A stretch of 64,000 nt of DNA, taken from positions 68,046-132,045 of the forward strand of contig CADEEL010000003.1 in NCBI GenBank assembly GCA_902826335.1, written 5' to 3'. The translations under genes and the position numbers were made by a program. How positions within the stretch are numbered: position 1 is the first letter of the stretch; every line of letters begins with the position of its first letter. The notes under the pieces were generated by a model, which worked only from the letters and a program-made list of their open reading frames with translations, had not been told where the DNA came from and did no database searches. This DNA comes from an uncultured Alphaproteobacteria bacterium. GTDB lineage: Bacteria > Pseudomonadota > Alphaproteobacteria > Caulobacterales > Aquidulcibacteraceae. Of this stretch, positions 8,202 to 17,078 are shown piece after piece.

Positions 8202-9524
8202 TCAATCCTCAAGAATGAGGCTTTTTCTTTGCGTATCGCGCATGAAGATCGAGACGAGCAGCGCAACTGTCGCAATCACCGCGATGTAAATGAAAAACGC
8301 CGCTTCGATCCCCTCCTCCTTGAACCAGAGCGCGACATATTCGGCCGTGCCGCCGAAGATCGCGTTGGCGATCGCATAAGGCAGAGCCACGCCCAAGGCG
8401 CGCACATGGGCGGGAAAAAGCTCGGCCTTCACCACAGCGCTGATCGATGTGTAGGCGGAGAGCACCATGAGCGGGGCGAGGATGAGGAAAAAGGCCGTGA
8501 TCGGATCATCTGTTCGCGCGATGGCCGTGAACACCGGATAGGCGATGGCTGCGCCAATCCCAAAGGCTGCGATCAACATCGGCTTGCGGCCCAGGCGATC
8601 CGACAGCCAGCCGAACACGGGCTGGGCCAGCATGAAGCAGATGAGCGCGGCGGCGGTGATTTCGGTGGCCGTGTTGCGCGCAAAGCCGGCGGTGTTGACC
8701 AGGTATTTCTGCATGTACGTAGTGTACGCATAGAAGGAGAGCGAGCCCGCCGCCGTCAGCGCCATGATGATGGCGGTCTCGCGTGGATGGCGCGCGAAGA
8801 GCAGCATGGTGTGGGCGCGATCCTCGCCCCGATTTTTCCAGCTTTCACTCTCCTCGATGCCGCGCCGGATCCAGAAGACGACAATGGCGAGCCCCGCGCC
8901 GATGAAGAAGGGAATGCGCCAGCCCCAGGATTCGAGGGCTTCATCGCTCAGCGTGTTCTGCAAGAGGATGAGCACGCCCAGCGCGATAAGCTGGCCCATG
9001 ATCAAAGTCACATACTGGAAGCTCGACCAAAAGCCGCGCCGGCGCCGGCCGGCCATCTCGCTCATATAAGTGGCGCTCGCGCCATATTCTCCGCCGACGG
9101 ACAATCCCTGCAGGATGCGCGCGGCGAGAAGGATGATCGCGGCCCAGGCGCCGATCTCGGCATGGCCGGGCGTTATCGCGATGATCAGCGAACCGAGGCA
9201 CATGAGCGCGACGGAGAGCGTCAAAGCCGCGCGGCGCCCGGTGCGATCGGCGTAAAGCCCCATGAGCCAGGCGCCCACGGGCCGGGCGAGGAAGCCGACG
9301 GCGAACAGCGCGGCGGCCTGCAGCAATTGGGCGGTTTGGTCCCCCTCCGGAAAAAACACCGGCGCGAAATAAAGCGCGAAGGAGGAATAGGCGAACCAAT
9401 CGTACCATTCGACGAGATTGCCGGCCGATCCGCCCAGAATGGCGCGCAGCCGCGCCCAGGGCGTCAATCCTTGCGCGCTCAAGGGCGGGCCGCCCTCGTC
9501 GGCGCCGGTTTCAGTCGCGCTCAT
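8202..9524 (-). CDS. MFS transporter, metabolite:H+ symporter (KgtP/ProP-like) family
   Basis: A 440-residue inner-membrane secondary transporter with 12 predicted helices. The N-terminal GNLVEWYDWFAYS and loop 2-3 GLYADRTGRRAAL motifs are hallmarks of the MHS branch (alpha-ketoglutarate, proline/betaine, citrate or shikimate proton symporters). The long central loop RRGIEESESWKNR also fits. A GGGGGA ribosome binding site sits just before the ATG ending at 9524. It is monocistronic, ending next to a family A palindrome. The transported organic acid or zwitterion cannot be assigned. Confidence 0.9.
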   Translation of the reverse strand: MSATETGADEGGPPLSAQGLTPWARLRAILGGSAGNLVEWYDWFAYSSFALYFAPVFFPEGDQTAQLLQAAALFAVGFLARPVGAWLMGLYADRTGRRAALTLSVALMCLGSLIIAITPGHAEIGAWAAIILLAARILQGLSVGGEYGASATYMSEMAGRRRRGFWSSFQYVTLIMGQLIALGVLILLQNTLSDEALESWGWRIPFFIGAGLAIVVFWIRRGIEESESWKNRGEDRAHTMLLFARHPRETAIIMALTAAGSLSFYAYTTYMQKYLVNTAGFARNTATEITAAALICFMLAQPVFGWLSDRLGRKPMLIAAFGIGAAIAYPVFTAIARTDDPITAFFLILAPLMVLSAYTSISAVVKAELFPAHVRALGVALPYAIANAIFGGTAEYVALWFKEEGIEAAFFIYIAVIATVALLVSIFMRDTQRKSLILED

Positions 9525-9724
9525 GCAATCCCCCGTTCACGCATCTTAACCATAGAACCGATCGCGCGCGGCGCGAAAGCGTGTCCTCAACGCAACGGCC
9601 TACGCGCGATCGAACGCGCACGCATCCCGCGTTCAGCTTCCGCTCATCTTCCGCGCACGTACTGTTCTTCCGTGAGACCGGCCTTGATCGGTCCGCACGG
9701 GGAAACGCCTAGGGAGCGCGCAGA

Positions 9725-10402
9725 ATGGCGCTGATCGATCTCTTCACGCCGGACGAACACGATCTGGCGCCGCATTATCCGAACCGGGCCGAGCACGCGG
9801 CCGATGGCTGGGTGCATGGTGTGGGCTTTGCGGCCGCGCTGATCGGCGGGGGCGTTCTCCTGGCGCTGGCGCTTGGACGCGGGGGCGTGCCGCTGGCGAC
9901 GGGCGCGGCGCTCTATGCGCTCTGCCTCATGGCCATGCTGGCGGCCTCGGCCGTTTACAATCTCACCCGCCCCTCGCGCGCGAGGCGGCTTCTCAGGCGG
10001 CTGGATGAAGCCGCAATCTTCCTGATGATCGCGGGCTCCTACACGCCGTTCACCATCCAATTGCTGCCGCCGGCCTGGGCGATCGCGGCGACCGTTTTGG
10101 TGTGGGCGTTGGCGCTGGCCGGCGCGGCGGGGAAGCTCTTCTGGGCGAGCGTGCCGGACCGGGTGTGGTGTCTTGTCTATCTCGCGTTCGGGTGGCTCGC
10201 CGTTGTGATCCTGGGGCCGGTGGCGCTCTCGCTGCCGCCGCTGGCGCTGACGCTGCTGATCGCTGCGGGGCTCATCTATTCAGGCGGCGTGCTGTTGTAT
10301 CTCAACCATGCGCTGCCCTTCCGCCGCGCGCTCTGGCACGCCTGCGTGGTGCTGGGGGCGGCGGGGCATTATGCGGCCGTGCTGGTGGGGGTGGTGTTGT
10401 AG
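9725..10402 (+). CDS. Hemolysin III family (PAQR-like) membrane protein
   Basis: A 225-residue integral membrane protein with about seven hydrophobic helices. Family motifs are SAVYN, DEAAIFLMIAGSYTPF and the C-terminal HACVVLGAAGHY; the conserved His and Asp residues form a putative metal site in this superfamily. A GGAG ribosome binding site precedes the ATG by about seven bases. The N terminus contains the typical NRAEHAADGWVHG stretch. Despite the name, the bacterial members are not proven haemolysins in most species. Confidence 0.9.
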   Translation: MALIDLFTPDEHDLAPHYPNRAEHAADGWVHGVGFAAALIGGGVLLALALGRGGVPLATGAALYALCLMAMLAASAVYNLTRPSRARRLLRRLDEAAIFLMIAGSYTPFTIQLLPPAWAIAATVLVWALALAGAAGKLFWASVPDRVWCLVYLAFGWLAVVILGPVALSLPPLALTLLIAAGLIYSGGVLLYLNHALPFRRALWHACVVLGAAGHYAAVLVGVVL

Positions 10403-10501
10403 GGATTTGACCGCACGTGGCGCATTTGTAATTGCGACACCGCCTTCGTTCAGCGCCCGTTCAGGTGAAGCGTTGGCGAACTGCGACCAACGAGGCGGGC
10501 G

Positions 10502-11242
10502 ATGCATGATAGAAGAAGTTTGCTGGCAAATATCGCGGCGGCCGCAGCATGGGGCGCGACGGCAGCTTTGACCCCGGCGCAGGCGCAGAACTCTGACATT
10601 CACCCCAATCAATCACTGCGAGTTAACGGGCGCACACGTCGCTATCGGCTCGTCACCCCGTCTTCCGCACGCGCCGGCGCGCCGCTGCTGATCGCATTGC
10701 ACGGCATGGGCGTCGATTCCATATCTTTGATGCCGCTCTATTCCGGGCTCGACGACTTGGCGCGCGCTAATGGGGCTGTGCTCGTCTATCCAGCCGCCCT
10801 CGAAAATCACTGGCCGCTCTCGTTCGGGGGAAATCTAGCCACGGAGTTGCGATTTCTCGACGCTCTGGTCGAGCGCCTGCAGGCCGTGCACAGAACGAAC
10901 CCGCGTCAAATCTACCTGCTGGGCATGTCAAATGGCGGCTATTTCGCGGTTGTTGTCGCCTCGCGACGATCCGAGCATCTTGCCGGCCTCGCCGTGCATT
11001 CGGGCTCGGCCGGCGTCTTGGGCGTAGGCTTCCAAACTGCGCGCAAGTTTCCAGTTTATATCGCCCATGGCGCCGACGATCCGATCATCAATGTGCGCGA
11101 TGGGCGTTGGCTCGGCGCCATGTTTGAACGCATGGGACACCCCACACGCTATGAAGAGATCGCCGGCCTCGGTCATATATGGGCGCGCGATGGGGGGCTG
11201 AACGATCGCATATGGGCGCACTGGCGCAGGCATCCGGCGTGA
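10502..11242 (+). CDS. Exported alpha/beta hydrolase (PHB depolymerase/esterase-like)
   Basis: A 246-residue secreted hydrolase. The N terminus MHDRRSLLANIAAAAAWGA carries twin arginines followed by an alanine-rich segment and a likely cleavage after AQAQ, so Tat or Sec export is likely. The catalytic core has LHGMGVDS (oxyanion region), GMSNGGY (nucleophile Ser), GADDPI (Asp) and GLGHIW (His), matching the LpqC/poly-hydroxybutyrate depolymerase type of esterase. It lies just upstream of another exported protein with an 18-base gap; the two probably form an operon. Confidence 0.83.
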   Translation: MHDRRSLLANIAAAAAWGATAALTPAQAQNSDIHPNQSLRVNGRTRRYRLVTPSSARAGAPLLIALHGMGVDSISLMPLYSGLDDLARANGAVLVYPAALENHWPLSFGGNLATELRFLDALVERLQAVHRTNPRQIYLLGMSNGGYFAVVVASRRSEHLAGLAVHSGSAGVLGVGFQTARKFPVYIAHGADDPIINVRDGRWLGAMFERMGHPTRYEEIAGLGHIWARDGGLNDRIWAHWRRHPA

Positions 11243-11259
11243 ACCGAGGGAGGCGCACG

Positions 11260-12456
11260 ATGAGCATGCGTCTAACGGGGCTGCTCGTAGCGCTGTTCGC
11301 ATGGGCGGGTGCAGCCCACGCCCAGCCAGGCGTTGGAGCGGAAGTCGATTGCTCGCCCCCGGCCCGGCAATGCCCGCTGATTGAGATTGTTGGCGATCGC
11401 GCCTCCTCAACACGCACATTCACCGGATTTGCAGACCCGGCACTCATCGCCGATCCGCTTGTCGCGGGCCGACTATGGATGGCCTACTCCTATCTTGGAG
11501 GCAGACCCGCGCAGCGCGCGGACGGTCGACCGGTGGGCGTACCTCATGCCTCGACACACCTTGCGCGCAGTGATGATTCCGGCCGCACTTGGTATTTTGA
11601 CACGGTGCTGTGGGATTCAGAACTGGTCGACGATCCCGAGGGGCGCGGACCGCCAAGCTATTTCGGTTCGGAGACCCCATCCTTGGCCGTTTTGCGCGCA
11701 GGCGCCGAGACAACTTGGTTCAGTGTCCGCCTGTCGTATTTTCTTGAGCCCGTCACCGCCTATGAGCCGCGCTACGCGACAGGCTGGACCATGCGTGTGG
11801 CGCGCGCGACGGGGCCATCTCCGGCTGCGCTCGCGGTTGCGGCCGAGGTTGTTCTGGGCGTGCGTACGACAGCCCTGGGATATGGAGCGCATGTCGATCT
11901 CAACGCGCTTGCGCCCGATCTCACCGACTGCGCGATGTGGAACAACCCCGTTGTCGCCATCGAAGCTGGGAGGCTGTTTCTGATCGCTGAATGCCTCGCT
12001 TTCGACGGCCGCAATATCAATCTCGACGCCACGCGCATGGTGGTGTTGAGCACGAACGCGACCGGCGAAGTGGCGCAATGGCGGTGGCGCTATGATGGCG
12101 TGCTGGCGGATCGGACCCTGGCGCGTGCTGTGGGCGGGGAAAGGCTTGTATCGGCGACCATAGTGCGCGGCGCCGACGGCGCGCTCCTGTTCATCGCGAC
12201 ACCGCATATTGGGCGCGAAGTTTTCGGCCAAGGTTGCGTCGTCATGGAGTTGGACAGCCTCGCGCCGCCACGCGTACGCCGCGACTCGGCCGGCGCTCCG
12301 GTCGTGCGAGCACGGCAAACTTCGCGCGCCGACCGCCATTTCCGAACCGGCGCATGCGCCTATCATCCTGCTTCCGTGACCGGCCTCATAACCGTCGAGG
12401 CGCATACAACGCGCGGCTTACGCGCCGCGCTACGCGCCACAGGGTTGCGGCCGTAG
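11260..12456 (+). CDS. Secreted protein with sialidase-type Asp-box
   Basis: A 398-residue exported protein of unassigned function. A signal peptide (MSMRLTGLLVALFAWAGAAHAQ) precedes a mature domain with several aromatic beta-strand-like blocks and one Asp-box, ARSDDSGRTW, the S-x-D-x-G-x-T-W turn of sialidase and BNR beta-propellers. A strong GAGGGAGG ribosome binding site fixes the ATG at 11260 rather than earlier starts. Several cysteines suggest a periplasmic or extracellular location. Catalytic residues of true sialidases (Arg triad) were not identified, so enzyme activity is open. It follows the esterase gene closely. Confidence 0.72.
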   Translation: MSMRLTGLLVALFAWAGAAHAQPGVGAEVDCSPPARQCPLIEIVGDRASSTRTFTGFADPALIADPLVAGRLWMAYSYLGGRPAQRADGRPVGVPHASTHLARSDDSGRTWYFDTVLWDSELVDDPEGRGPPSYFGSETPSLAVLRAGAETTWFSVRLSYFLEPVTAYEPRYATGWTMRVARATGPSPAALAVAAEVVLGVRTTALGYGAHVDLNALAPDLTDCAMWNNPVVAIEAGRLFLIAECLAFDGRNINLDATRMVVLSTNATGEVAQWRWRYDGVLADRTLARAVGGERLVSATIVRGADGALLFIATPHIGREVFGQGCVVMELDSLAPPRVRRDSAGAPVVRARQTSRADRHFRTGACAYHPASVTGLITVEAHTTRGLRAALRATGLRP

Positions 12457-12570
12457 GAGAAGCGCACGCGCAGCCGATGGCGCGCACGCCGCCCGTGTAA
12501 AGTTTCAGACGCACGCGCCCGGACAGCATGTTGATCCGCGCCCCACGTCGCACGCGCTGAATGCGCCGGC
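12457..12570 (-). pseudogene. Decayed fragment of the argG 3' region
   Basis: On the minus strand this short stretch reads VRLKLYTGGVRAIG, close to the argG-encoded [14 protein letters not shown] about 1.2 kb away in the same orientation. At DNA level 12472-12514 matches 13723-13765 at 35 of 43 positions by eye. Flanking bases align less well, and the fragment has no start and runs into a short non-homologous end. It looks like the relic of a partial duplication of argG, now separated from argG by a lipoprotein gene. Confidence 0.5.
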
Positions 12571-12663
12571 GAATCGTTGGAATCCGCCAAACGCACTCAC
12601 GTTGACACTTTGTCGATTCGCCACCCTCACTGCCGCCATCTTTCTGGGGATGGGAGAGCCGGC

Positions 12664-13533
12664 ATGATGGGTTTGCGCGCGCGCTTGATCGCGCTCGTCT
12701 TCGGCGTCGCGATCGCCGGCGCGCTGTCGGCGTGCGCCACGCATGAAGAGCCAGCCGCCCCAATCGCCGCCGCGGCGCAGTGCTATTGGCTCTCCAATGC
12801 GGGCGCGGGCTGGGTGGCGCGGCCCGATCTATCGGAAGCCGAAATGTGCTTCGAGATGGATAGCTGCTCAGGTGGCGTGGGGCTATCGGGCGGCGGTTGC
12901 TACAAATGGGCGATTGGCGCGGACGCGCCAGCCATTCCCTGGTCCGAGCTCGGCCTTGCGCCATTGTCCCGCGCGGCGCCGGCCGCCGAATCGCGAAACC
13001 CGGCGGCGCCCGCCAACACACAGCTCGCCGCCGATATTCCCCCGCCCCAGGATATCTACCAAGGCGATTTCGAGCGGACGAGCGAATGCACCAATGACGC
13101 CTGCACGCCGCCTTCCGCGCGCATCGTCATCGCCACGCCAATTTATGCGCGCACCGATCGGTCCTCGCCGCTTGTTGGCGAAGTCGCGGCGAACGAGTGC
13201 GTGAGGCCGGAAGATTATAGAATTCTCTCAACGCCGCTGCGCGGCGTGGTGCTCACGCCGTTTGGCCCATTCGCTGCGGGCGATGTGATCTACCACTTGG
13301 CCGATGTCGGTGAGGGATTATCCACCTTTTGGCGGCGGGGCGAATATGTGGAGGAATTCTATGACGGTTCTGCAGTCCGATGGGACGAACCATCAAGCCC
13401 TCCCGCTCCAAGAGTGGGCAATTGGATGGAGCTCACGCGCGCCAATGGCATGCGCGGCTGGGCGCTGATGCCTGAAATGAATATCGACGGATGCGCCTTC
13501 GTGATGCAGAGATCGCGCGCGGCCAATCGATGA
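12664..13533 (+). CDS. Hypothetical lipoprotein
   Basis: A 289-residue protein with a signal sequence ending in the lipobox LSAC, so it is probably membrane-anchored. The N-terminal half is cysteine-rich (CYWLSNAG, MDSCSGGVG, GGCYKW); the C-terminal half (about 170-289) alternates short hydrophobic strands and may be SH3-like (IATPIYARTDRSSPLVGEV resembles the first strand pair). A GGAGAG ribosome binding site precedes the ATG at 12664. It lies exactly between the argG relic and intact argG, so it may have arrived with the duplication. No family recognised. Confidence 0.65.
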   Translation: MMGLRARLIALVFGVAIAGALSACATHEEPAAPIAAAAQCYWLSNAGAGWVARPDLSEAEMCFEMDSCSGGVGLSGGGCYKWAIGADAPAIPWSELGLAPLSRAAPAAESRNPAAPANTQLAADIPPPQDIYQGDFERTSECTNDACTPPSARIVIATPIYARTDRSSPLVGEVAANECVRPEDYRILSTPLRGVVLTPFGPFAAGDVIYHLADVGEGLSTFWRRGEYVEEFYDGSAVRWDEPSSPPAPRVGNWMELTRANGMRGWALMPEMNIDGCAFVMQRSRAANR

Positions 13534-13567
13534 ATGCCGGAATCAACGAGCGATAGAGATGCGCTCC

Positions 13568-14839
13568 CTACTCATTCTTCCCGCGCCTTTTATCCCGCTC
13601 GGCGGCGATGCGCAGACGGAGCGCAGTCAATTTGATAAAGCCTTCGGCGTCGGCCTGGTTATAGCCGCCGGCTTCGTCGAAGCCGACCAAAGCTTTTGAA
13701 TAAAGCGAATACGGTGAGGCGCGGCCGATGACGCGCACGCCGCCCTTATAGAGCTTCAAGCGCACAATTCCCGCCACGCTTTCCTGGCTTTCATCGATGG
13801 CGGCCTGCAGCATGCGGCGCTCCGGCGTCCACCAGAAGCCATTGTAAATGAGTGTTGCGTAGCGCGGCATCAGCTCATCCTTCAAATGCATGGCGCCGCG
13901 ATCGAGCGTGATGGACTCAATCGCGCGGTGCGCGTGCCAGAGAATGGTTCCACCGGGCGTTTCGTAATAACCGCGCGACTTCATGCCGACGAAGCGGTTT
14001 TCCACCAGATCGAGCCCGCCGATGGCGTGCTTCTTACCCAGGCGATTGAGTTCGGCGAGCAGCTCATGGGCCTTCATGCGCTTGCCATCGAGCGCGATGA
14101 GATCGCCGCGTTCGAATTCGAGCGCGACGATCTCGGCCTTGTCCGGCGCCTCCTCCGGCGTGATCGTGCGGCGATCCGCGCGTTTGGAGACGATGTCCGG
14201 CACTTCCGTATCCGGATCTTCGAGCGCGAGCCCTTCGGACGACGTGTGCAGCAGGTTTGCGTCGATGGAAAAAGGCGCGGCCTCCTCCTTGCCTTTGGCG
14301 ATTTCGATGCCGTGCTGCTTGGCGTAGGCGATGAGATCGGGCCGGCCTTCGAAACTCCATTCGCGCCAGGGCGCGATGATGCGCACATCCGGCTTCAGCG
14401 CATAGTACGAGACTTCAAAGCGAACCTGATCATTGCCCTTACCGGTGGCGCCGTGGCAGACGGCGTCGGCGCCCACAAGCGTGGCGATCTCGATCTGGCG
14501 CTTGGCGATGAGCGGGCGCGCGATCGACGTGCCCAGGAGATACTGCCCTTCATAGAGCGTGTTGGCGCGGAACATGGGGAAGACGAATTCGCGCACGAAT
14601 TCCTCGCGCAAATCGTCAATAAAAATATTCTCCGGCTTGACGCCCATCTTGAGCGCCTTCTCGCGCGCGGGCGCCAATTCCTCGCCCTGGCCGAGATCGG
14701 CGGTGAATGTCACCACCTCGCAAGCGTACGTATCTTGCAGCCATTTGAGAATGATCGAAGTGTCGAGCCCGCCGGAATAAGCGAGCACGACTTTCTTCAC
14801 GGGCGTGGGCTTGGGCGTTGGCTTGGGCGCTTTTGTCAT
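13568..14839 (-). CDS. argG: Argininosuccinate synthase
   Basis: Joins citrulline and aspartate with ATP to give argininosuccinate, the penultimate step of arginine biosynthesis, in the cytoplasm. The ATP pyrophosphatase loop AYSGGLDTS is near the N terminus, [13 protein letters not shown] in the middle and [23 protein letters not shown] near the C terminus. At 423 residues it is slightly longer than usual because of an [13 protein letters not shown] leader, which is lysine/proline-rich and may be an artefact of start choice. Its promoter region holds a family A palindrome (14905-15012) shared with the divergent MpaB-like gene. Confidence 0.97.
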   Translation of the reverse strand: MTKAPKPTPKPTPVKKVVLAYSGGLDTSIILKWLQDTYACEVVTFTADLGQGEELAPAREKALKMGVKPENIFIDDLREEFVREFVFPMFRANTLYEGQYLLGTSIARPLIAKRQIEIATLVGADAVCHGATGKGNDQVRFEVSYYALKPDVRIIAPWREWSFEGRPDLIAYAKQHGIEIAKGKEEAAPFSIDANLLHTSSEGLALEDPDTEVPDIVSKRADRRTITPEEAPDKAEIVALEFERGDLIALDGKRMKAHELLAELNRLGKKHAIGGLDLVENRFVGMKSRGYYETPGGTILWHAHRAIESITLDRGAMHLKDELMPRYATLIYNGFWWTPERRMLQAAIDESQESVAGIVRLKLYKGGVRVIGRASPYSLYSKALVGFDEAGGYNQADAEGFIKLTALRLRIAAERDKRRGKNE

Positions 14840-14904
14840 GGCGCGGATGCATAGCGGGGCGCCAAGCGCGATGCTAGAGTTCGCATTTATTGAAGCGAAC
14901 GCTC

Positions 14905-15012
14905 CACCAATCCCCGGGACGCCGCGAAGCGGCGGGACCGGGGCCCATAAGCCCAAGCGCTTGTGGATATGGGTCCCGGACTGAATGCCGCGCATTCATC
15001 CGGGAATGGGTG
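14905..15012. repeat. Two-hairpin intergenic palindrome, family A copy 2
   Basis: Begins CACCAATCCCCGGGA and ends TCCGGGAATGGGTG with an internal GGGCCCATAA/ATATGGGTCCCGG centre. Preceded by ATTGAAGCGAACG, which resembles the outer flank of other copies. It sits in the divergent promoter region of argG and the MpaB-like gene. Confidence 0.85.
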
Positions 15013-15056
15013 GGGTGGATGCCTCAATGAACAATTGTTCGGGGCGCTCGGGCCTA

Positions 15057-15920
15057 ATGATGCGGCTCAAGGATTTCGGCGCGGCGCCGCCGGGCGTGCG
15101 CGCGGTGGATTTTTCCGCGCCCGCCGGCGCGGCGGCCTTGACGGCGCCGGACAGCGTGACGTGGCGCGTGTTCAAAAACCCCGTGGCGCTCTTCATTGGC
15201 GGGGTGACGGCTGTGCTCCTCGAACTCGCCGAGCCGCGCGTGCGCACCGGCGTGTGGGATCACACCACGTTTCGCACCGATCCGATCGGGCGCATGCGGC
15301 GCACGGGCTATGCGGCGATGGTCACCGTTTATGCCCCGCGCGCGGCGGCGGAAGGCATGATCGCGGGCGTTTCGCGCGCGCACGCACGCGTGGCCGGTGT
15401 GACGCGCGAAGGCCTCGCCTACCGCGCCGATGATCCGGAGCTGCTCGATTGGGTGCAGGCGACGGCGGCGTTTGGATTTTTGAACGCGTATCACCGCTTC
15501 GTACGGCCATTATCATTGGTCGAGCGCGACCGCTTCTACGCCGAAGGCGCGCCGGCCGCGGCGCTTTATGGCGCGACGGGCGCGCCGACTTCGGAAGCCG
15601 CGTGCGAAGCCTTGCTCGCGCGCATGAAGGGCAAGCTTGCGCGGAGTGACATCATTTTTGAATTCCTGGACATCGTGCGCCGCGCACCCATCGCGCCCGC
15701 GCCGCTGCGCGGCGTGCAACACCTTTTGATCAAGGCGGCGATTGATTGTGTTCCTAAGGATGTGCGCGCGCTCTTGGGTCTTGAGACACGCTTTTCAGCG
15801 CTCGATGCGGCGCTTGTGCGCTTGCTCGGCGCTGCGGCGGATCGGATCGTGCTGAACGACGCCCCGCCGGCGCGGGCGTGCGTCAGGATGGGATTAACAG
15901 CTTCTTATCTCTATCGCTGA
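15057..15920 (+). CDS. Oxygenase MpaB family protein (DUF2236)
   Basis: A 287-residue haem-type oxygenase-like protein of the MpaB/latex-clearing-protein superfamily. Visible family blocks are VWDHTTFRTDPIGRMRRTGY, the DPELLDWVQAT run and FLNAYHRFVRPLSLVERDRFY, containing the histidine and arginines usually linked to haem binding. No signal peptide. The start is uncertain: ATG at 15027, 15057 or 15060, none with a strong ribosome binding site, and the longer version would begin just past the palindrome. Physiological substrate unknown. Confidence 0.83.
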   Translation: MMRLKDFGAAPPGVRAVDFSAPAGAAALTAPDSVTWRVFKNPVALFIGGVTAVLLELAEPRVRTGVWDHTTFRTDPIGRMRRTGYAAMVTVYAPRAAAEGMIAGVSRAHARVAGVTREGLAYRADDPELLDWVQATAAFGFLNAYHRFVRPLSLVERDRFYAEGAPAAALYGATGAPTSEAACEALLARMKGKLARSDIIFEFLDIVRRAPIAPAPLRGVQHLLIKAAIDCVPKDVRALLGLETRFSALDAALVRLLGAAADRIVLNDAPPARACVRMGLTASYLYR

Positions 15921-15948
15921 GCGCACGGCTTGCGCGACCTGGACATTT

Positions 15949-15963
15949 GTATACAATGTATAC
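15949..15963. promoter_or_regulatory. GTATAC repeat operator of the toxin-antitoxin operon
   Basis: Two GTATAC half-sites (15949-15954 and 15958-15963) separated by three bases, in a much more AT-rich patch than the surroundings, about 20 bases before the antitoxin start. This placement fits an autoregulatory operator bound by the ribbon-helix-helix antitoxin and overlapping the promoter. Confidence 0.55.
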
Positions 15964-15983
15964 GAGCATCCAGGGAGGTTCAA

Positions 15984-16268
15984 ATGCCTGAGTCAGAAGT
16001 CCTTTCAATCCGCCTGCCGCGCAAGGTCAAAGCCAAGCTCGAAAAGCTCGCCAAGCTTTCCGGCCGCAGCAAATCCTGGCACGCGGCCGAAGCGCTTAAC
16101 GCCTATGTCGATTACCAGATGCCGATCGTGAAGAGCATTGTGGAGGCCATGGAGAACGCCAGAAACGGTGGGGTCACCTATTCGCTGGATGAGGTTAAGG
16201 CGCGAACAGGCAAGATTATCGAGCGCGCGAAAGCCGCGAAAGCAAAACACGCAACGCGACAGAAATGA
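15984..16268 (+). CDS. Ribbon-helix-helix antitoxin (CopG/ParD-like)
   Basis: A 94-residue antitoxin. The N-terminal VLSIRLPRKVKAKLEKLAK segment is a ribbon-helix-helix DNA-binding domain, followed by a second helix SKSWHAAEALNAYVD. The basic, lysine-rich C-terminal tail would wrap the toxin. An AGGGAGG ribosome binding site lies directly before the ATG at 15984. It overlaps the toxin gene by four bases (ATGA), the usual arrangement that couples toxin synthesis to antitoxin synthesis. A GTATAC operator lies upstream. Confidence 0.88.
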   Translation: MPESEVLSIRLPRKVKAKLEKLAKLSGRSKSWHAAEALNAYVDYQMPIVKSIVEAMENARNGGVTYSLDEVKARTGKIIERAKAAKAKHATRQK

Positions 16269-16564
16269 GGCGAATTCAGATCACGCCCGAGGCGCTCGCC
16301 GACCTCGAGCGTATTGCGGCCTACATTTCCTCGGACAACCCGATCGCCGCTTCCCGCATCGAAGAGCGCATCTATGGCGCCATCGACAAGCTGGCCTTCA
16401 TGCCGGCGGCGCGCGCAGGCCGCGCTGCGGGAACGTACGAAAAACCCGTGCGGGGTTTGCCTTACATCGTCGCCTTCGCTTTGCCGGACAAACTTACTTT
16501 ACGCGTGCTTCGCATCATTCATTCGTCGCGCGATTGGCCCACCGGCGGATGGCCAGAGGCATAA
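16265..16564 (+). CDS. RelE/ParE family toxin
   Basis: A 99-residue toxin of the RelE/ParE fold. Landmarks are ALADLERIAAYI, NPIAASRIEERI and the C-terminal RGLPYIVAFAL then LRIIHSSRDWP, the H-x-x-R-x-W-P ending being typical of ParE-type members. ParE proteins inhibit DNA gyrase, whereas RelE proteins cleave mRNA; sequence alone favours ParE. It is second in the operon after its antitoxin. Its 3' end overlaps a converging membrane-protein gene by 46 bases. Confidence 0.87.
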   Translation: MRRIQITPEALADLERIAAYISSDNPIAASRIEERIYGAIDKLAFMPAARAGRAAGTYEKPVRGLPYIVAFALPDKLTLRVLRIIHSSRDWPTGGWPEA

Positions 16565-17028
16565 GGCGGGCGCGGACGGCCCGCGAGGAGCCAATAGAGG
16601 AGACCGGCCGCAAGGCCGTAGAGCATCGCGAGTTGCGCCACAGACAGTTGAGCTTGCGCCGAGCTCATTCCGCCCGGAAATCTTAGATCAGAATAGGTCG
16701 TCAATTGAAAGACATCTGAACGTCCATCCAATACAAATAGGAAGAAAATGCATAGAATGGGCAAAATACTCGACACCGCGAATATCACCATATCAGCGAC
16801 AGGCCGCGCCCATTTGCGATGTCGCGCGAACGGAAGCCAAATCGGCAACGCAGCGCCAGATGCCAATATGTACCAACCTTCCGACGCTAGCACATACGAC
16901 TGGAAGCCGATAACTTCAAAGTAAGGGCCCACGTTAGGAAACAAGGCCACCAGATTTGCCACGACATACATAGCCGCGCACGAAATAGCCCATGCCGCAA
17001 TTGCTCGCCTCTTGCTTCCAACCGGCAT
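16519..17028 (-). CDS. Hypothetical four-helix membrane protein
   Basis: A 169-residue protein with about four hydrophobic segments (AAWAISCAAMYVVANLVALF, YILASGAALPIWLPF, MVIFAVSSILPILCIFFLFV and a final helix around 135-150). No family recognised. The region 16680-16990 is visibly poorer in G+C than its neighbours, and the gene lies between a toxin-antitoxin pair and kup, so recent acquisition is plausible. The last 46 bases are antisense to the ParE gene. Confidence 0.6.
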   Translation of the reverse strand: MPVGSKRRAIAAWAISCAAMYVVANLVALFPNVGPYFEVIGFQSYVLASEGWYILASGAALPIWLPFARHRKWARPVADMVIFAVSSILPILCIFFLFVLDGRSDVFQLTTYSDLRFPGGMSSAQAQLSVAQLAMLYGLAAGLLYWLLAGRPRPPYASGHPPVGQSRDE

Positions 17029-17078
17029 GCCCTAGAATAGCCGTGCGCCGCGCATGCGACAAGATTACGGTGATAAGG

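Noticed and set aside
9545..9553. TTAACCAT, resembling a CtrA half-site upstream of the MHS transporter
   Set aside because: Only one half-site; the second TTAA at the required spacing is missing, so it is not counted as a CtrA box.
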